A stretch of DNA of 64,000 nt from Alphaproteobacteria bacterium (GTDB lineage Bacteria; Pseudomonadota; Alphaproteobacteria; Rhizobiales; GCA-2746425): the NCBI GenBank assembly GCA_024743215.1, contig JANSWZ010000003.1, forward strand, positions 475,930-539,929. Direction: 5' to 3'. Each line of letters begins with the position of its first letter. The stretch's first letter is position 1. Below, piece by piece: positions 60,543-64,000 of this stretch. The position numbers and the translations under genes were made by a program. The notes beneath the pieces are model-generated. The model was not told the origin of the DNA. It did no database searches and saw nothing but the letters and a program-made list of their open reading frames with translations.

Positions 60543-61790
60543 GTGACACAATATGAGGCGCATCGAAGCCTTTTTCAAAACTCGTTTTTGCAGGATGATC
60601 AGCTTCAGCGTCTAATGCTGGCACTCGGTGGAACCGCGCACGACGTTCGCGTCGTTGGCGGTGCTGTGCGTAATGCGCTGAGGCGGATCAAGGTCAATGA
60701 TCTTGATCTTGCTTGCATCCATCATCCCGATGAAGTGATTGCGCGGGCAGAAAAAGCAGGTTTCAGGACAGCACCAACGGGCATCAAGCACGGTACGGTG
60801 ACTGTTATCGGGAAAGGCGTCCATTATGAAGTGACGACCTTGCGCGAAGATATAGAAACCGATGGCCGGCACGCTGTCGTGCGTTTCGGCACAGATTGGC
60901 AGCGTGATATGGAGCGCCGGGATTTCACCATGAATGCGCTTTGTGTTGATCGGAATGGTGTGCTTCATGATCTCGTGTCCGGGCTTGAGGATTGCCGTAA
61001 GGGCCATGTGCGGTTCATTGGCAATGCGCAGGACCGCATTGCGGAAGATGCGTTACGGATTTTCCGCTTCTTTCGTTTTTCCGCTCATTTTGGAGAGGGA
61101 GCCCTGGATGGGCCGGGTCTTGCCGCAGCCAATGAAGGTGTCTCTTTATTGAGCCATTTGTCAGCCGAGCGCATTCAGACGGAGTTGAAGAAAACCTTGA
61201 GCGCCCCGCGGGCCAATCAGTTAAGATTGGCTGTGAAGGCGGGGGCCGCAATTTTTGAAGCCGTTGAGCTTGATGTGGGTGGTGCGGATCATCAGGCATT
61301 GGCGAAGTGTGAGCGAGCCGACTGGTCGTTGCGGGCGTTCATTCTATGGCGGCATCGAATAGAAGCTTTACAACAGGCCGTTCGTAAGCTGAAATTTTCA
61401 AAGGCCGACTGTACCCGAATTGATTTGCTGAACGACGTCGTTGCCTTTCTGGATCAGCGTGAGTTGGCGGATGCTTTTCAGGTGCAACATGCGGTTTACC
61501 GGTTTGGTGCCGGTGTCGTTGATGACGCGCTCTACCTGCTGAGCCGCTTTGAGCCGAATTCAGACGACCAATATGGCGCGCGGGCCAAGCCGTTGAAAAA
61601 CTGGCAGCCAGCAGACTTTCCTGTAAAGGCCTCTGATCTGTTACAGTTGGGAATGAAGCCGGGGCGGGATCTGGGGCAAAGTCTTACCCGCCTGGAGCAA
61701 ATCTGGATTGAATCTCGATTTGCTCTGACTCGTGAAGAACTTTTGAATGATACAGGGCTGAATTTGGACAAGGAGACTGACAATGGCTGA
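60543..61790 (+). CDS. cca: CCA tRNA nucleotidyltransferase
   Basis: 415 residues. Class-II nucleotidyltransferase head: RVVGGAVRNALRRIKVNDLDLAC (the G-G-x-V-R and D-x-D metal motifs), DGRHAVVRFGTDWQRDMERRDFTMNAL (motif B), RFIGNAQDRIAEDALRIFRFFRFSAHFG (neck), and the helical body. It adds CCA to tRNA 3' ends. GTG start at 60543. The gene is cotranscribed with the DUF1285/NUDIX/DUF6111 set and overlaps the next gene by 8 bases. Confidence 0.92.
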   Translation: MTQYEAHRSLFQNSFLQDDQLQRLMLALGGTAHDVRVVGGAVRNALRRIKVNDLDLACIHHPDEVIARAEKAGFRTAPTGIKHGTVTVIGKGVHYEVTTLREDIETDGRHAVVRFGTDWQRDMERRDFTMNALCVDRNGVLHDLVSGLEDCRKGHVRFIGNAQDRIAEDALRIFRFFRFSAHFGEGALDGPGLAAANEGVSLLSHLSAERIQTELKKTLSAPRANQLRLAVKAGAAIFEAVELDVGGADHQALAKCERADWSLRAFILWRHRIEALQQAVRKLKFSKADCTRIDLLNDVVAFLDQRELADAFQVQHAVYRFGAGVVDDALYLLSRFEPNSDDQYGARAKPLKNWQPADFPVKASDLLQLGMKPGRDLGQSLTRLEQIWIESRFALTREELLNDTGLNLDKETDNG

Positions 61791-62094
61791 ATTTGAAATC
61801 CTGTTTAGCGAAGGTGAAACAAAGGGCCTTTTTTCTCTCTATGCACCAAAGGACGGGCATGATGTGCCGGTCAAGTCTGGTGAGATGACTTTCTCCAAGG
61901 CCGGTGAAAGCTCCTGGATTATTGACCATACGGGTGTTGACGATTTCATGAAGGGGACCGGAGCTGCAGCCGCGCTGGTAAAGCGTGGTGTTGAATTGGC
62001 ACGAGAACGCGGTGTGAAAATCATACCGCTTTGCCCTTTCGCAAAGGTTCAGTTCAAACGGCACCCCGATTACGCAGATGTTTTGCAGGGCTGA
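61783..62094 (+). CDS. YjdJ/GNAT-like small acetyltransferase
   Basis: 103 residues. GEMTFSKAGESSWIIDHTGVDDFMKGTGAAAALVKRGVELARERGVKIIPLCPFAKVQFKRHPDYADVL is the short Gcn5-related (Acetyltransf_CG) domain that lacks the usual long first strands. Acceptor unknown. ATG 61783 overlaps cca by 8 bases. Confidence 0.88.
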   Translation: MAEFEILFSEGETKGLFSLYAPKDGHDVPVKSGEMTFSKAGESSWIIDHTGVDDFMKGTGAAAALVKRGVELARERGVKIIPLCPFAKVQFKRHPDYADVLQG

Positions 62095-62130
62095 GCTTGT
62101 GCCGTCTTGGCCTGTTAGTGCAAACGTCCG

Positions 62131-62592
62131 ATGTGCTTCGTAATGATCTTACGCCCGCCGAACTCTTCTGAGTGCGAATTGCTCTCTGATCTGTGCCTCA
62201 GGTCTAAAGCCTATTGGGGCTATGATTCAGCTTTTATGGAGGCTTGCCGGGACGAACTGACACTGACCAATGAGATTTTTCAGAATTCCATAATTGTTGT
62301 TGCTGAAAATGATGGCGCGATCTACGGGGTGGCGCAACTGGATCCAATGGTGCCGGATGGCGTTCTGGAGAAATTGTTTGTGGCGCCTGAGGCGATTGGG
62401 CAAGGCGTTGGGCGGGAGCTGTTTGAGTGGGCAGTGGAGACGGCACAAGGATTAGGTATGATCAATTTTACGATTGATGGCGATCCGAATGCCGTTGCCT
62501 TTTATCTGAAGATGGGCGCATTCCAGATTGGGTCTTCGCCATCCGGCTCCGTACCAGGGCGCATGCTACCGCAATTTCGCTACGATATTTAA
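62131..62592 (+). CDS. GNAT family N-acetyltransferase
   Basis: 153 residues (or 149 from ATG 62143; neither has a strong ribosome site). ILRPPNSSECELLSDLCLRSKAYWGYDSAFMEACRDELTLT is the N-terminal part of a subfamily of amino-acid-like GNATs; LEKLFVAPEAIGQGVGRELFEWAVETAQ is the acetyl-CoA loop, and DPNAVAFYLKMGAFQIG the conserved C-terminal strand. Substrate unknown. Confidence 0.85.
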   Translation: MCFVMILRPPNSSECELLSDLCLRSKAYWGYDSAFMEACRDELTLTNEIFQNSIIVVAENDGAIYGVAQLDPMVPDGVLEKLFVAPEAIGQGVGRELFEWAVETAQGLGMINFTIDGDPNAVAFYLKMGAFQIGSSPSGSVPGRMLPQFRYDI

Positions 62593-62902
62593 TCAGCGTA
62601 ATAGAGCGAAATTGCGCACATACATGGCGGCCTTGCCGTCGTGTTGGGGGCTATGTAGACTGACAGGTGCCGCTGTGAAACTGGTGCAAAAATCAAGATT
62701 TTTGCAACGATTTTTCATGTTCAGCGATTTCAAAGGATTGGTTGTCGCAAAAACGAAGGCGAATTTCATGCCTTTCAATATGTTCGCTACGGCAGCGTGA
62801 AGCCCAAAGTGCAGGATGCTGCGTCACACCAATGATGCATATCCGCACCATGCAGCCATCGGTGAACTAACTGAATCCGGTCAAAGCCCGCAAGGCCCAC
62901 GA
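62593..62902. other. Intergenic region with perfect inverted repeat
   Basis: Between the GNAT stop and the end of the convergent small membrane-protein gene there is no credible gene. TGCAAAAATC-AA-GATTTTTGCA (62685-62706) is a perfect 10-base-arm inverted repeat; it could end transcripts from both sides, serve as an operator, or be the core of a small RNA. Nothing else stands out. Confidence 0.5.
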
Positions 62903-63259
62903 TCAGGACCAAACAACAGCAACAGCCACGAGGAGCATTACCGTCGTGATCGGGGCCCATAGCTTGCGCTCCGTCACTGAAGGAGTGATCCAGTTTAGCA
63001 CCGCAACCACAGTGTTCACCGCAACCGCGGTCCATCCTGTCCACAAAGGCCATCCTGGCCACCGTCCGTCGGCGGACAGTACCGCTAGAGCCAGTCCGAA
63101 CAAGATGACGATGGAGATTGCCGCAGTTATGCGCCCAGAGACCGGCAACGGTCCGTCAACTTGCCCGCCTTGGGTCAGCCTGCCCCAGGGCGCGCCCAGG
63201 ATCAGCGCGATCTGAAAGCCGATCACCCCCAAGATCAGCGCGCAGTAGATATATGGCAT
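62903..63259 (-). CDS. Small membrane protein of unknown function
   Basis: 118 residues, four hydrophobic segments: about 4-22, 46-64, 71-89 and 99-117. It starts at ATG 63259 after an AGGT-type ribosome site. The Trp-rich loop GRWPGWPLWTGW is distinctive. I do not recognise a named family; it is of the size and build of small conserved hypothetical membrane proteins. The opposing reading frames over it have no family features. Confidence 0.5.
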   Translation of the reverse strand: MPYIYCALILGVIGFQIALILGAPWGRLTQGGQVDGPLPVSGRITAAISIVILFGLALAVLSADGRWPGWPLWTGWTAVAVNTVVAVLNWITPSVTERKLWAPITTVMLLVAVAVVWS

Positions 63260-64000
63260 TCGTACCTACCTTATCATGAACCGCCGAAGGCGAGCCCGAC
63301 CTCCAGCGGACATCAGGACTTTGCGTCTTCGCTGTTCTGTCTGAATGCTGGGTTTTTGTGTCATAGGCAGACAATAGCTGATTCCGCCCCCCAGTGAGGG
63401 CAAAGATCCTACGATTTTTGCCCCATATAAAATACCAGTTCTCAGGGAATTGCGTGCAAATTGGTTGTCAGAGGGCCCTAGGAGGTATGAGGCGCTTAGC
63501 TAAACGTGCGGAGCGAGCTTGATCGAATGAAATGAATGCCCGATGCCTGCCAGATAAGCGCTGACAGGTCTTATCCGGTAACGAAAGTTCACACACGCCT
63601 TTGTCGCTTTTGCGATGCGCACAAAGGGGACCTTGAATCTGTGAGAGTTAAAGGCCGTGTGTTCGCGCATCTGGCATTCAATTGATGCAAAAAGGATTGT
63701 TTTTGCTCATCAAACCATCCCGGAATTTTCCTGTTCCGACCGAAAACCCCTTATTTTTCAAACACAGCTTTGTCACATCGATACACAGGGTTGTGAGGTA
63801 TCTCAGTATTTCTGTGAGGTCGATTTTGACGATCCGCAGAGTTCTGCGGTTTGGCTCTTCCCACCTCACGCGTCCGTGAATGTTCAGGTTTTGCGAACGA
63901 ATTGTTGCCGTTTAAATCTCAGAACTTCTCGCCTAAATCCAACTCATCGAGAGGCCAACACCACTCGCAACAAACAAAAATAAACCGAATATCGAAAATC
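63260..64000. other. Region with no convincing gene
   Basis: No reading frame here has family features, a good ribosome site and sensible codon use. A stem with a two-base bulge (TTGATG/CATCAA and CAAAAA/TTTTTG) lies at 63682-63713, and there is a CCTTTGT/ACAAAGG pairing near 63598-63628. It is probably regulatory DNA or an untranslated leader of a gene beyond the window, or it contains an unrecognised small RNA. Confidence 0.4.

Noticed and set aside
62593..62778. 61-residue minus-strand frame
   Set aside because: Overlaps the inverted repeat, has no ribosome site or domain.
63682..63879. 65-residue frame near the right edge
   Set aside because: No ribosome site, no domain, and the start lies in an RNA-like stem.
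1..64000. CRISPR arrays, IS elements, prophage, integrase/attachment sites, rRNA and tRNA genes
   Set aside because: I saw no regularly spaced repeats, transposase or integrase motifs, and no tRNA-like cloverleaf or rRNA sequence in the gaps.

Overview
The window is chromosomal DNA of a mid-GC alphaproteobacterium, most likely a marine or soil member of the Hyphomicrobiales (Rhizobiales). Pointers are a rhizobial-type Omp25/31-like porin, a rhizobial-type glycerol ABC transporter (glpV-S-T-P-Q-U order), the DUF1285 / CoA-pyrophosphatase / DUF6111 / cca operon facing a MoxR-DUF58-DUF4159 operon, and many solute transporters. It holds about 62 protein genes, densely packed and often overlapping by 1-4 bases. 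I see no rRNA, tRNA, CRISPR array, insertion sequence or prophage.

0-3.9 kb: the tail of an ABC substrate-binding protein and its ATPase lead into three genes for a cobalt-type nitrile hydratase-family enzyme. Its beta chain is split into two proteins (scnB, scnA) followed by the metal subunit (scnC), which is the layout of thiocyanate hydrolase. A cobalamin riboswitch and a stand-alone CbiM-type cobalt permease follow. This is the most coherent metabolic story in the window: import of a small anion or nitrile, its hydrolysis by a Co enzyme, and cobalt supply.

3.9-14.8 kb: an ABC-2 exporter (minus strand); a TAXI-TRAP transporter with a nucleoside-gate-domain membrane protein; a three-gene operon of response regulator, histidine kinase and BASS-like transporter; and, divergent from it, a secreted four-EF-hand protein and a YHYH-domain protein.

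14.9-24.2 kb: a xylose-type ABC transporter (xylF-H-G) with an internal terminator after xylF, facing a divergent ROK repressor. The ROK gene runs by overlap into a di-haem DUF1111 protein and a CRTAC1/ASPIC-UnbV protein, and a FAD oxidoreductase follows. 24.3-31 kb: two TetR regulators with palindromic candidate operators, a GNAT, an enoyl-CoA hydratase, a TPR protein, a Doc-type toxin with a small basic partner, and a BlaI/M56-peptidase pair without a beta-lactamase.

31-40.8 kb: the glycerol ABC transporter, whose two ATPases are complementary-degenerate (one lacks the switch histidine, the other the LSGGQ signature), then an uncharacterised cluster of saccharopine-dehydrogenase-like/DUF4166 protein, DCC thiol protein, stand-alone DUF4166 protein and GbsR-type regulator with a palindrome over its start codon.

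40.8-49.9 kb: two sugar/polyol oxidoreductases with a divergent LacI regulator, an L,D-transpeptidase, a ThuA/Gfo-Idh pair, a phosphoesterase, a NUDIX enzyme, and a porin followed by a 25-residue lipoprotein gene. 50-63.3 kb: an EamA exporter, a GNAT, the MoxR/DUF58/DUF4159 operon, the cca operon, two more acetyltransferases and a small membrane protein. The last 740 bases show no convincing gene.
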